In this document: piece after piece, positions 53,125 to 61,886 of the stretch
Layout of the letters: every line of letters begins with the position of its first letter
Numbering within the stretch: position 1 is the first letter of the stretch
NCBI RefSeq assembly: GCF_024158745.1
Contig: NZ_JAMZAW010000003.1
Coordinates: 1 to 64,000, forward strand
Source of the DNA: Paenibacillus tyrphae
GTDB taxonomy: Bacteria; Bacillota; Bacilli; Paenibacillales; NBRC-103111
Length of the DNA stretch: 64,000 nucleotides
Direction: 5' to 3'
The notes under the pieces: generated by a model
The model's database searches: none
What the model saw: the letters and a program-made list of their open reading frames with translations, nothing else
Told to the model about the DNA's origin: nothing
Position numbers and translations under genes: made by a program

Positions 53125-53160
53125 TTAACCGGTTAATCTTGGTATTCGACATGAAATGTC
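53125..53160 (-). promoter_or_regulatory. Two palindromes upstream of the chemoreceptor gene
   Basis: TTAACCGGTTAA (53125-53136, perfect, 12 bp) and GACAT-GAA-ATGTC (53148-53160) lie within 75 bases of the start. On the minus strand TTGACA overlaps the second. AACCGGTT is the core of several LacI-type operators. A sigma-D promoter could not be assigned with confidence. Confidence 0.4.
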
Positions 53161-53402
53161 AAAATCCCTTTACTTCATTGGGTTGCGATCGAAAAAAAAT
53201 GTTAGTTCCACCGCCTCAATTCAAAATCACCTTACGAAATATATAAATTTTTAATTAATAAAAAAAGAGTATCTTTATCTATATCGGGACCAAGTAGGTA
53301 AAATGTTATAGATATTTAAACAAAAAATGCGACTACATGACCGAAGGCGCATACTTAGGCCATTGGGCCGACTCCGCACACCGGGATAAATCTCTGCAAA
53401 TG
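53161..53402. other. AT-rich leader region with no gene
   Basis: About 240 bases of AT-rich sequence between the chemoreceptor upstream sites and the terminator of the trhP cluster. No ORF, RNA gene or clear promoter pair is seen. Confidence 0.4.
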
Positions 53403-53432
53403 CAAAAAAGCCCCGTCCCTAAAGGACGGAGC
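53403..53432 (-). terminator. Terminator of the alaS-trhP cluster
   Basis: Minus-strand stem GGCTCCGTCC with GGACGGGGCT, loop TTTAG, then TTTTTGC. Confidence 0.85.
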
Positions 53433-53462
53433 CGTCGTCAAGCAGCGGTTATGCCGCGGCCA

Positions 53463-54752
53463 TTACGATTTTCTCATCTTTTTGCGCATCATATCAAACG
53501 GACGGACCGGCTGCTCCACCTTCATCCGGATGAGCTGCAGCGGATGCCGCGCAGCGTCGAGCGCTTTGCCCTCTTCATCCTGCAGCTCGCCCACCGCCTG
53601 CTTGAAGAACGTGCCCTTCGGACCGAAGAACTCCACTTCCTGCCCCGGCTTAAAATGATTCCGCTGCTGGATGAGCGCGGTCTGCGTCGCTTCGTCGTAC
53701 TCCATCACAACGCCGACAAAATCGTACGGAGCCGCTTTGTCCTCGGGCTCGAAGATGTGGTCCTCATGCCCCGGACGGTCGTAGAAAAACCCGGTATTGA
53801 GCGGACGGTTAGCCGCCTTCTGAATCTCATACAGCCATTCCGGCTTCATTTCGTAATGCTCCGGATCGGCAAAATACGCATCGATCGCCTGACGGTACGC
53901 ATTGACGACCGTGGCCACATAGTGAACGCTCTTCATGCGGCCTTCGATTTTGAAGCTGTCGACGCCGGCGCGAATCAGCTCCGGAACGTACTCGATCATG
54001 CACAGATCCTTCGAGCTCATCGAGAACGGATTGTCGCCCGTTTGGAACAGCGGAATTTCCTTGATGCCGATCTGCGGTCCGCTCAGCTCTTCCTCGGTAG
54101 TAAACAGATCGTATTTCCAGCGGCAGGACTGCGAACAGCCGCCGCGGTTCGAGTCGCGGTCCGTAAAATGGTTCGACAGTACGCACCGTCCCGAATAGGA
54201 GCTGCACATCGCCCCATGGACGAAAACTTCGATCTCCATACCGACGTGCGTCTTGATCTCGACGATTTCTTCCATGGTTGCCTCGCGGGCAAGCACGACC
54301 CGGTCGATGCCCTCTTCTTTCCAGAACTGTACGGCCTGCCGGTTCATTGTAGACTGCTGGGTGCTCAGGTGAATTTCCAGCTTCGGAGCCGCGCGCTTGC
54401 ACGTCTCGATAATAATCGGGTCCGCCACGATAATCGCATGTACGCCCGCATCTTGAATGCCGCGAAGATAATCTTCCAGGCCCGACAAATCTTCGTTGTG
54501 GGCATAAATATTCGTCGCGACGAATACTTTGGCGCCGTATTTCTCCGCAAACTCGACGCCTTCCCGCATTTCCTCGAAGGTGAAGTTGTCCGCGTTCGAC
54601 CTGAGCCCGTATTGCTGCCCGCCGATATAAACCGCATCCGCCCCGTAATGAACGGCGAACTTCAGCTTTTCCAGGCTTCCGGCCGGCGCGAGCAGCTCGG
54701 GCTTCTCGAACCGCACTCGCTTGCCGAGCAGCTCTTGCTTCAACAATGTCAT
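53463..54752 (-). CDS. trhP2: U32 peptidase-family tRNA hydroxylation protein
   Basis: A 429-residue protein of the peptidase U32 collagenase-like family (YrrO in B. subtilis). The conserved block is ELLAPAGSLEKLKFAVHYGA. The family cysteines lie around VHGAMCSSYSGRCVLS and GGCSQSCRWKYD, which in U32 proteins bind an iron-sulfur cluster. The family is now linked to prephenate-dependent 5-hydroxylation of uridine 34 in tRNA (TrhP). It follows a second U32 gene with a 33-base gap, as in Bacillus. Confidence 0.9.
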   Translation of the reverse strand: MTLLKQELLGKRVRFEKPELLAPAGSLEKLKFAVHYGADAVYIGGQQYGLRSNADNFTFEEMREGVEFAEKYGAKVFVATNIYAHNEDLSGLEDYLRGIQDAGVHAIIVADPIIIETCKRAAPKLEIHLSTQQSTMNRQAVQFWKEEGIDRVVLAREATMEEIVEIKTHVGMEIEVFVHGAMCSSYSGRCVLSNHFTDRDSNRGGCSQSCRWKYDLFTTEEELSGPQIGIKEIPLFQTGDNPFSMSSKDLCMIEYVPELIRAGVDSFKIEGRMKSVHYVATVVNAYRQAIDAYFADPEHYEMKPEWLYEIQKAANRPLNTGFFYDRPGHEDHIFEPEDKAAPYDFVGVVMEYDEATQTALIQQRNHFKPGQEVEFFGPKGTFFKQAVGELQDEEGKALDAARHPLQLIRMKVEQPVRPFDMMRKKMRKS

Positions 54753-54785
54753 TTTATTCCACCTCGCTTATATCTTCAGATCGTA

Positions 54786-55727
54786 TTAATAAACCTGCTC
54801 TTTGAAAAAGAATCCGTACGTCAGCTCGCGCCGTTCGTCTTGCAGCGCGCGGATGGCATCCAGCCACTCCTCTTGAAACTCGTAGCCGTCCGGATTCGCC
54901 GTATACGCATCTATCGCTTGCCGGTAACCTCGAACAACCGCTTCATTGTACTCCGGCGACTTTAGCAGCGCCTCCAGCTTGAAGCTGTCGATGCCGCCTT
55001 CCATCAGCTCGTGCAGGCTATCCAACATACAGATGTCGTCCGAGCTCATAATATGCGTGCCGTTCGCATCCTCGTAGATCGGATATCGTTCGTTCGGTCG
55101 CTCCTGCTCGATCAGGAACAATCCTTCCTCTTTATCGAGCTCTAGCTTTTCAAGCTCTTGCGGACGCCCCTGATGCTCCTTGTAATTGGTCAGCAGGCTC
55201 CGCTTCGAATGATATATATTCGTAATGCCGTGCACCTGCACTTCGACTTCCATCGAACCGTCAAGCTGGCGCGCAATTTCCAGCGTCTCCTCCAGGTTCA
55301 GCTCGCGGGCCAGCACCATGCGGGCCGCCCCTTTGCTTGACCAATAGCTCGCCGTCGCGTAGTTGGTGGAGGTCATCTCCGCATTCCAATGCAAACGCAT
55401 GCCGGGTGCGAAGCCGCGAACCGCCATCAGCACGGCCGGATCGCCGAAGACGATGCCGTCGACGCCCGCTTGCTGTAGCTGGCCTACATACTTTTCCAGC
55501 TCAGGCAGCAAGTCGTTGTCCATAATATTGTTGACGGCTGAGTATACTTTCGCTCCGTGTTCATGCGCCCATGAAACGAGCGAGGCCAGCTCTTCCGCCG
55601 TTACTTCCCCCGGCAGCCGCAAGCCGAACCGGTGCTCGCCTACGAGGACGGCGTCCGCCCCAGCCTCGATATACCGCTTCGCTTCTGCGGATGATCCCGC
55701 CGAAATCAACAGTTCCGGTTTTTTCAT
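54786..55727 (-). CDS. trhP1: U32 peptidase-family protein (YrrN-like)
   Basis: A 313-residue U32 family member (YrrN in B. subtilis). It shares the ELLISAGSSAEAKRYIEAGA block at the start with its neighbour but has fewer cysteines (IYHSKRSLLTNYKE replaces the cysteine-rich segment). It works together with TrhP2 in tRNA wobble uridine hydroxylation, by family knowledge. It starts 33 bases after mltG in the cluster. Confidence 0.87.
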   Translation of the reverse strand: MKKPELLISAGSSAEAKRYIEAGADAVLVGEHRFGLRLPGEVTAEELASLVSWAHEHGAKVYSAVNNIMDNDLLPELEKYVGQLQQAGVDGIVFGDPAVLMAVRGFAPGMRLHWNAEMTSTNYATASYWSSKGAARMVLARELNLEETLEIARQLDGSMEVEVQVHGITNIYHSKRSLLTNYKEHQGRPQELEKLELDKEEGLFLIEQERPNERYPIYEDANGTHIMSSDDICMLDSLHELMEGGIDSFKLEALLKSPEYNEAVVRGYRQAIDAYTANPDGYEFQEEWLDAIRALQDERRELTYGFFFKEQVY

Positions 55728-55760
55728 GTGCCCTGCTCACCTTCTCCTCACATTGTAAAG

Positions 55761-56819
55761 CTATGGCTTGGCGCTCTTGGCGCTCTCCGCGATATTCTTC
55801 TTATGCTGTTCGAACGTTTCCGCAAACAAATGCGCCTTGCTTCCGTCCTTTTTGGTTACATAAAACAAATATTTGGTATCTGCCGGATAAATCGCCGCTT
55901 TGATCGAGGCGAGGCTCGGACTTGCAATCGGTCCGGGCGGCAGCCCTTTATTCAAATACGTATTATAAGGACTTTGGATCTGCAAATCCTTCTCAAACAG
56001 CCGTTCCTTCGGCTTGTCGAATAAATATTGCACGGTCGCATCGATTTGCAGCGGCATGCCTTGCTTTAAGCGGTTATGAATAACGCCGCTGACGAGCGCA
56101 CGCTCGTCTTCGACAACTACCTCGCGCTCGATGAGCGAGGCCAGCGTCAGCATCTGATGCACGCTCAAGCCGCGCTGGGCCAATGTCTGCTTCCAATCCT
56201 GCGGCAGCTGCCCAAGCTTCTTGTCGAGCTCCTGCGTCATCGTCTCGATCATCTCTTGCGGACTCGTCCCCTTCTTCCATTCGTACGTTTCCGGGAACAA
56301 ATATCCTTCGAGACGGGACCGCAAGGACGCGTCGGCCGGAATTTGCGCGGCTGCAGAGCCTTCCGGCCCCTTGTAGCTTTGGACAAGACTCGTGAACTGC
56401 TGCAAGTCAACGCCTTCCTGCTGCTGCAGCTTTTCCGCGATCTGACGCACGGTAAAGCCCTCAGGCACCGTCAGGCGGATGCCGACTTCCTTAACCGTAT
56501 CTCCCCGGTTCAAGCGGTCGATAATCTCATCCGGCGACAGCCCGGGTGTCATGGCATACTCGCCTGCTTGGAAGCGGCCGCCTTCCTGCTTGTATTTCAA
56601 GTACCACGTAAAGACGCGGGCGCTGCGAATAATGCCCTTGCTCTCAAGCTCGGCTGCGAGCTGCCCCGTTCCGGCGCCCGGCGGCAGCGAGATGCGCTGC
56701 TCCGTCTCCGCAACCGGCATTGGCTGAAGCGAGCGGGTGACATACCATCCAAACCCTGTTCCAGCTCCGGCCAACATTGCTACAATTCCTATTGTTCCCC
56801 AAATCCATACCCGTTTCAC
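55761..56819 (-). CDS. mltG: Endolytic murein transglycosylase
   Basis: A 352-residue membrane-anchored lytic transglycosylase (YceG/YrrL). One N-terminal helix (VWIWGTIGIVAMLAGAGTGF) is followed by a LysM-like fold and the catalytic YceG domain, with the active glutamate in TLASLIEREVVVEDE. It cuts nascent glycan strands and so sets their length. The start is GTG at 56819, with GGAG 7 bases upstream. It lies between DUF1292 genes and trhP1. Confidence 0.93.
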   Translation of the reverse strand: MKRVWIWGTIGIVAMLAGAGTGFGWYVTRSLQPMPVAETEQRISLPPGAGTGQLAAELESKGIIRSARVFTWYLKYKQEGGRFQAGEYAMTPGLSPDEIIDRLNRGDTVKEVGIRLTVPEGFTVRQIAEKLQQQEGVDLQQFTSLVQSYKGPEGSAAAQIPADASLRSRLEGYLFPETYEWKKGTSPQEMIETMTQELDKKLGQLPQDWKQTLAQRGLSVHQMLTLASLIEREVVVEDERALVSGVIHNRLKQGMPLQIDATVQYLFDKPKERLFEKDLQIQSPYNTYLNKGLPPGPIASPSLASIKAAIYPADTKYLFYVTKKDGSKAHLFAETFEQHKKNIAESAKSAKP

Positions 56820-56904
56820 GGCGCCGCTCCTTTTACATCTCCGCAAACAAACGAAAAAGAGCGGATCATCTCCGCTCAGGCTTCCTTAAGAAAAAAGTTG
56901 TAAA

Positions 56905-57213
56905 TTACAACTGTTCGTCAGCCGGAAAAGTCAACTCGTCGAAAAGCTCGGAGACGTTTTCCCATTCATCGTCGTCTTCGATCGTTTCAAGCTCAAGCTC
57001 CCCATCATCTTTCCGTGTCACACGGTAAATTTCCGGTTCGTCTTCCTTGCCCGGCTTTGCTTTTTCCAGCATCGCGTACCCTTGATCGCCCAGGATCAAT
57101 TCGGAGACGATACGATAGACGACGGATTCCTGCTCTTCGTCATACAAAATAATATCATCTCCGAACGTTTCCCGCAACTGACGGGTCGGCGTCGCTTCCA
57201 TATTCGGATTCAA
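56905..57213 (-). CDS. DUF1292 family acidic protein
   Basis: A 102-residue acidic protein of the DUF1292 (YrzB) family. The pattern EESVVYRIVSELILGDQGYA and EIYRVTRKDDGELELETIED is typical. The start is TTG, with GGAGG 8 bases upstream. The next gene upstream is a second DUF1292 protein, so the family is duplicated in tandem here. Role unknown. Confidence 0.8.
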   Translation of the reverse strand: MNPNMEATPTRQLRETFGDDIILYDEEQESVVYRIVSELILGDQGYAMLEKAKPGKEDEPEIYRVTRKDDGELELETIEDDDEWENVSELFDELTFPADEQL

Positions 57214-57270
57214 CGTTCCAGCCTCCTTATACAAACGGCCCGCCTCCCGGACGGGAGGCCGGGCGCCGTC

Positions 57271-57597
57271 TTACTTGGACGATTCTTCTTCCTCGTCGTC
57301 GTATTCGTCCATCAGCGTGTTGAACGTTTCTTCCACGATATTCCACTCTTCTTCGTCTTCAATCGTGTACAACTGCAGGTCGTCGCCGTCCTCTTCATAG
57401 CGGAACGCGTACACTTCGTCGGATTCCTCGTCGGCATCGACAGGAACAACCATCATATACTTTTTATCCGAGCCGTCCACTTCGAATTTCATGATGACTT
57501 CGAATTCTTCTTCGTTGCCTTCTTCGTCGGGAATGTAAATAATTTCGGGCTCTTCCTGCAGTTGCTCCTGGTTGGTATTTTGATCTTTATCTGTCAC
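57271..57597 (-). CDS. DUF1292 family acidic protein (YrzB-like)
   Basis: A 108-residue, very acidic protein. Its core IIYIPDEEGNEEEFEVIMKF and KKYMMVVPVDADEESDEVYA follows YrzB of B. subtilis, which lies at the same place after yrrK. The start is GTG, with AGGTG upstream. It lies 6 bases past ruvX. Function unknown; a small regulatory or structural role is possible. Confidence 0.87.
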   Translation of the reverse strand: MTDKDQNTNQEQLQEEPEIIYIPDEEGNEEEFEVIMKFEVDGSDKKYMMVVPVDADEESDEVYAFRYEEDGDDLQLYTIEDEEEWNIVEETFNTLMDEYDDEEEESSK

Positions 57598-57603
57598 CGT
57601 TCT

Positions 57604-58026
57604 TCACCTCTTCGAGTTGGATTGGGCATCCATATATCCTTGCAAAATGAGCGCAGCCGCCATCTTGTCGATGACCTGCTTTCGTTTCTTGCGGCTGACG
57701 TCCGCCTCCAGCAGCGTGCGCTGGGCGGAGGCGGTTGTCAGCCTTTCATCCCACAAATGCACCGGCAATTGTAGGGTTTCATGCAGTTGCTCTGAAAATG
57801 CGATACAAATTTCTCCACGGGGACCGATCGTGTTGTTCATGTTTTTCGGCAGGCCTACGACGATTTCCGTGACGCCGTATTGCGCGATAATCTCCCGAAG
57901 GCGGGCCATATCGCGCTCCTCGGTCGTTCTACGGATCACTTCAAGCCCTTGCGCCGTCCAACCAAGCTCGTCACTGACGGCGACGCCGATCGTCTTGTCC
58001 CCGTAATCCAGTCCCATCAAGCGCAT
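57604..58026 (-). CDS. ruvX: Putative pre-16S rRNA nuclease / Holliday junction resolvase-like
   Basis: A 140-residue RNase H-fold protein (YqgF/YrrK). The catalytic aspartates are in MGLDYGDKTIGVAVSDELG (first), in EIVVGLPKNMNN (middle) and in DERLTTASAQRTL/KMAAALILQGYMD at the end. YqgF matures the 5' end of 16S rRNA and also resembles RuvC. GGAG lies before the ATG. It is conserved beside alaS and ireB in Firmicutes. Confidence 0.94.
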   Translation of the reverse strand: MRLMGLDYGDKTIGVAVSDELGWTAQGLEVIRRTTEERDMARLREIIAQYGVTEIVVGLPKNMNNTIGPRGEICIAFSEQLHETLQLPVHLWDERLTTASAQRTLLEADVSRKKRKQVIDKMAAALILQGYMDAQSNSKR

Positions 58027-58101
58027 GAGGTTCTCCAGTCTGGTGGCTAAGTCCGTTGAATAATAGGCGGCTGCGTGAGCAGATCATTCTTCCGATCACT
58101 G

Positions 58102-58157
58102 TTGTCTCCGGATTCTTTGATCAGATAACCTTTTAAAAGGTTAGAATCCGGAGACAA
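58102..58157. repeat. Nested palindrome within the alaS operon
   Basis: TTGTCTCCGGATTC (58102-58115) and its exact complement GAATCCGGAGACAA (58144-58157) form 14-bp arms. Between them sits a second perfect palindrome, AACCTTTTAAAAGGTT (58127-58142). The whole occupies the 190-base gap between ireB and ruvX. No T run follows, so this is not a simple terminator. It could be a processing hairpin or a small mobile palindromic element. Confidence 0.75.
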
Positions 58158-58217
58158 AGGCGACCGCTGACGCTTCTCCAGAACGATTCTGCCCCCTCCG
58201 CAGCATTCACCGGACTT

Positions 58218-58481
58218 TTAGGATTTATAGTGCTGCAAGTAGGAACGAACCAGTTCCTCGATCAATTCGTCCCGCTCCCGCTTGCGGATGATGCTGCGCG
58301 CATTGTTGTGACGCGGAATGTAAGCCGGGTCACCCGAGAGCAAATAGCCTACGATCTGGTTGATCGGATTGTACCCCTTCTCCTGCAGCGCATCGTACAC
58401 CGCTAGAATGACTTCTTTGGGCGAGGTCTCGATCTCTTCCGCTTTTACGTTGAACTTCATCGTTTTATCCATCGAACTCAT
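58218..58481 (-). CDS. ireB: IreB family regulatory phosphoprotein
   Basis: An 87-residue DUF965 protein. The N-terminus [15 protein letters not shown] carries a threonine that could match the residues phosphorylated by the PASTA kinase IreK in Enterococcus. The rest ([20 protein letters not shown]) is highly conserved in the family. It lies 79 bases after alaS, its usual neighbour. It modulates cell-wall stress and cephalosporin resistance in Enterococcus; whether it does so here is inference. Confidence 0.92.
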   Translation of the reverse strand: MSSMDKTMKFNVKAEEIETSPKEVILAVYDALQEKGYNPINQIVGYLLSGDPAYIPRHNNARSIIRKRERDELIEELVRSYLQHYKS

Positions 58482-58560
58482 TTAGAGGCCCCCCCCCTGC
58501 ATTTGATCAATACTGACTTATTCGCCACGATCCTAAAAATTCCTGTTTACGGCAAAATTA

Positions 58561-61191
58561 TTATTTTGCCGCGACGAGCTGCTCCACGCTTTGCAGCGCT
58601 TCCTGCAGCTTGGAAGCGTCCTTGCCGCCGGCTTGCGCCATGTCCGGACGGCCGCCGCCGCTGCCGCCGCAGCGGGAAGCGACTTCTTTGATCAGCTTGC
58701 CGGCATGGTAGCCCTTCGACACCAGATCCGGCGTCACGGCCGCAACCAGATTGACCTTGTCCTCCGCAGCGGCTCCGAGCACGATCACGGCCGAGCCAAG
58801 CTTCGTTTTCATCTGATCGACGATATTGCGGAGCGACTCCATATCGCCTGCGCTCACCTGAGCGGCAAGCACCGTTACTCCGTCCACCGTTTTCGCCTGA
58901 TCGGTGAGCGAGCCCGCTTCAATGCCGCTGAGTTTCGCTTTGAGCGATTCATTCTCGCGCGATACTTCCTTCAGCTGTGCGAACAAGCCGTCGATCCGTT
59001 TCGGCACGTCGCCGATGTTCGATTTCAACAGGCTTGCCGCATCGCGCAGCAGTTGCAACTGCCCGTCCAAATATTGATAAGCGTTCCGTCCCGTCGTCGC
59101 TTCGATCCGCCGTACGCCGGAGCCGATCCCCGACTCGCTGGCGATTTTGAACAAGCCAATCTGGCTCGTGTTCCGCACATGGCAGCCGCCGCACAGCTCC
59201 AGGCTGTAGCCGCCGACTTGCACGACGCGGACGATGTCGCCGTATTTTTCGCCGAAGAGCGCCATCGCTCCCATAGCCTTGGCTTCGGCAATCGGTTTGA
59301 GCGAAATATCGACTTCGATGCTCTTCCAAATTTGCTCGTTAACCCGCTGCTCGATATCCTGCAGCTCTTCGGCGGAAATGCTGCCGAAGTGCGAGAAGTC
59401 GAAGCGCAGGCGCTCGGGCGCAACAAGCGATCCGGCTTGATTCACGTGCTCGCCGAGCACTTCCTTGAGCGCTTTGTGCAGCAGGTGGGTCGCCGTATGA
59501 TTTTTAATGATATCTTCACGCACATCCTGCGTTACCGTCGCTTGAACGGTATCGCCCTTGCGCAGCACGCCCGCTTCCACGACAACGGTATGCACATGCT
59601 GTCCGTGCGGCGCCTTGCCTACGTCCTCAACCTTGAGCACCGTATCGCCTGCGGTAATATATCCGTAGTCGCTGACCTGACCGCCGCTTTCGGCATAGAA
59701 CGGGGTTTGGTCCAAAATCACCTGACACGTCTCGCCCGTTCCGACCAAATCGACGAACTGGTTCTCATGCACGACCGCGATCACTTTAGCAGCAGTTACC
59801 AAATCAGTATATCCAACAAACTCGCTTTTAACCGTGAAATCGGCCAGCGGACCGCCTTGCACCTTCATGCTGTCGGTCTCTTTGCGGGCCTCGCGGCCGC
59901 GTTCGCGCTGCTCCTGCATCGCTTGATCGAAGCCTGCGCGGTCGACCGTCATCCCCTTCTCGGCAGCGAAATCCTCGGTCAGATCGAACGGGAAGCCATA
60001 CGTATCGTACAACTTGAAGGCGTCCGGTCCGCTGATGACCGTGCTGCCTTCGCTGCTGGCTTTGTCGACCATTTCGGCCAAAATCGCAAGGCCGTCGGAC
60101 AGCGTCTCGTGGAAGCGCTCCTCCTCGATACGGATGATCTTCTCGATGAATTCACGTTTTTCGACCACTTCCGGGTAGTAGACGCCCATCACCTCGCCGA
60201 CAATCGGAGTCAGCGTATACAGGAACGGCTTGTCCATGCCGAGCACCTTGCCGTATCGCACCGCGCGGCGGAGCAAACGGCGGATGACGTAGCCGCGGCC
60301 TTCGTTGGACGGAAGCACGCCGTCGCCGACGGAGAAGGCAACGGTACGGATGTGATCGGCGATTACTTTCAGCGCCACGTCGTACTCTTCGTTTTGCTTG
60401 TAAGTCACGCCGGCAAGCTGGGCCGTCTTTTGAATGATCGGCTGGAACAGATCGGTATCGAAGTTCGAATCGACATCCTGCAGAATGGAAGCGAAGCGCT
60501 CCAAGCCGGCGCCGGTATCGATGTTTTTGTTCGGAAGCGGCGTATAGCTGCCGTCCTTGTTATGGTTGAACTGCGAGAAGACCAGGTTCCATACTTCAAG
60601 GAAGCGCTCGTTTTCTCCGCCCGGCCAGCACTCGGGATCGCTGAGATCGCCGTACTTGTCGCCGCGGTCGTAGAAAATTTCCGTACACGGGCCGCAAGGA
60701 CCTTCGCCGATGTCCCAGAAATTGTCCTGCAGCTTGTAGATGCGCTCCTCCGGCAAGCCGATTTTTTTATTCCACAGTTCGAACGCTTCGGTATCTTCAG
60801 GATATACCGTGACGGACAACCGGTTCGGATCGAAGCCGATCCACTCGGGGCTCGTCAGAAACTCCCAAGCCCACGTGATCGCTTCTTCCTTGAAATAATC
60901 GCCGATGGAGAAGTTGCCGAGCATTTCAAAGAACGTATGGTGACGGCGCGTTTTGCCGACGTTCTCGATATCGTTCGTGCGGATGCACTTCTGCGAGTTC
61001 GCGATCCGCGGATTTTCCGGGACGACGCGGCCGTCGAAATACGGCTTCAGCGGCGCCATGCCTGCGTTGATCCACAGCAGCGACGGATCGTTGTGAGGCA
61101 CGAGCGGAGCGCTGGGCTCGATCGTGTGTCCCTTGCTTTCAAAAAATTTCAACCATTTTTCGCGAATTTCACTTGCTTTCATTGGGTTCAT
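58561..61191 (-). CDS. alaS: Alanine-tRNA ligase
   Basis: An 876-residue class II synthetase. The aminoacylation domain has [20 protein letters not shown]. The editing domain has the zinc-binding [11 protein letters not shown] and the CGGCHV box. The C-terminal C-Ala domain has [16 protein letters not shown]. It charges tRNA-Ala and clears serine or glycine mischarges. A T-box leader at 61218-61525 controls it. Length and all motifs fit. Confidence 0.97.
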   Translation of the reverse strand: MNPMKASEIREKWLKFFESKGHTIEPSAPLVPHNDPSLLWINAGMAPLKPYFDGRVVPENPRIANSQKCIRTNDIENVGKTRRHHTFFEMLGNFSIGDYFKEEAITWAWEFLTSPEWIGFDPNRLSVTVYPEDTEAFELWNKKIGLPEERIYKLQDNFWDIGEGPCGPCTEIFYDRGDKYGDLSDPECWPGGENERFLEVWNLVFSQFNHNKDGSYTPLPNKNIDTGAGLERFASILQDVDSNFDTDLFQPIIQKTAQLAGVTYKQNEEYDVALKVIADHIRTVAFSVGDGVLPSNEGRGYVIRRLLRRAVRYGKVLGMDKPFLYTLTPIVGEVMGVYYPEVVEKREFIEKIIRIEEERFHETLSDGLAILAEMVDKASSEGSTVISGPDAFKLYDTYGFPFDLTEDFAAEKGMTVDRAGFDQAMQEQRERGREARKETDSMKVQGGPLADFTVKSEFVGYTDLVTAAKVIAVVHENQFVDLVGTGETCQVILDQTPFYAESGGQVSDYGYITAGDTVLKVEDVGKAPHGQHVHTVVVEAGVLRKGDTVQATVTQDVREDIIKNHTATHLLHKALKEVLGEHVNQAGSLVAPERLRFDFSHFGSISAEELQDIEQRVNEQIWKSIEVDISLKPIAEAKAMGAMALFGEKYGDIVRVVQVGGYSLELCGGCHVRNTSQIGLFKIASESGIGSGVRRIEATTGRNAYQYLDGQLQLLRDAASLLKSNIGDVPKRIDGLFAQLKEVSRENESLKAKLSGIEAGSLTDQAKTVDGVTVLAAQVSAGDMESLRNIVDQMKTKLGSAVIVLGAAAEDKVNLVAAVTPDLVSKGYHAGKLIKEVASRCGGSGGGRPDMAQAGGKDASKLQEALQSVEQLVAAK

Positions 61192-61217
61192 TTTCCTCCC
61201 GACACTTCATTTTAATA

Positions 61218-61525
61218 CAAAAAAACGCCCCTGAAACAGGGACGATTTGCTCGCGGTACCACCCTGGTTATTGTGTGGCAGCATGGTTGCGCCTTCACAA
61301 TCTCCTCTGTCCGGACGATAACGGGTCCGCCCGGCGGACTTTTTGAATCCGCGCTCCGAAATGAGCGTTCGGTCATCCTTCATTAGAAAGGTTTTCCCAG
61401 CTGGAGCTGCGAGACTGCAAGCAAGCTTGCCGCGCGATGCCTCCAAAACCTTCTCTCTGGCTAATGGACTATGACGTACTTAAATTTCATCAACGCTTTC
61501 ATGTGCTTAAAAATAAGCACTATTT
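61218..61525 (-). promoter_or_regulatory. T-box riboswitch leader of alaS (alanine specifier GCU)
   Basis: Transcribed from the promoter at 61532-61561. The antiterminator contains the T-box core UGGUACCGCG (61252-61261). Stem I is bounded by GAAAT/ATTTC and GTCAT/ATGAC arms. Its internal loop holds AGUA on the 5' side and GAAC-GCU on the 3' side, so the specifier is GCU (61364-61366), an alanine codon. The competing terminator (CGTCCCTG...CAGGGGCG plus seven T) lies at 61218-61243. Uncharged tRNA-Ala would allow read-through. Confidence 0.92.
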
Positions 61526-61531
61526 ATCAAA

Positions 61532-61561
61532 ATTATAGCTTTCGGGCAGCAGACTTGTCAA
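61532..61561 (-). promoter_or_regulatory. alaS promoter
   Basis: TTGACA (61556-61561), 18 bases, TATAAT (61532-61537) on the minus strand. Both elements are perfect. It lies just past the stop codon of the small acidic protein gene at 61570. Confidence 0.85.
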
Positions 61562-61569
61562 CAGAACGC

Positions 61570-61854
61570 CTACTGCTCCCAAGCTATGCGCTGGACAAGC
61601 CGGTGCCTGAACAGGCTGATGACGAAATCCTCGTAGAAATCGTGCCGGACAATCCATTGATACTCGGCGTCTTCGTGAGCGTAGAATAAGACGTCCGTGA
61701 TCACGTCGTTATCGTCGAAATAATCGCGAATCCGCTTTACTGCTTTCTCGACACCGGCATCGGGGCGATGGAGCTTCATCCGGAACTCGACATCTTGTCC
61801 GTTCGATTGCTCTTCAATGGTCAGAAGCTCACGGTCGTATTCATAGTGTAGCAT
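61570..61854 (-). CDS. Small cytoplasmic protein of unknown function
   Basis: A 94-residue acidic protein (RELLTIEEQSNGQDVEFRMK, later IRDYFDDNDVITDVLFYAHE). It has no signal peptide and no recognised motif. GGAGGC lies before the ATG. It starts 32 bases past the NhaD-type transporter stop on the same strand and ends just before the alaS promoter. Similar short proteins are encoded near alaS in Paenibacillus-type genomes, but I do not recall a function. Confidence 0.7.
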   Translation of the reverse strand: MLHYEYDRELLTIEEQSNGQDVEFRMKLHRPDAGVEKAVKRIRDYFDDNDVITDVLFYAHEDAEYQWIVRHDFYEDFVISLFRHRLVQRIAWEQ

Positions 61855-61886
61855 GGGTGAAGCCTCCTTCGGTTAACCGACTGCTG

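Noticed and set aside
53161..53402. Sigma-D promoter for the chemoreceptor
   Set aside because: A TAAA...GTCGAATA candidate exists, but the spacer is 18 bases instead of about 15.
61207..61446. 79-codon minus-strand ORF in the alaS leader
   Set aside because: It lies entirely inside the T-box structure.
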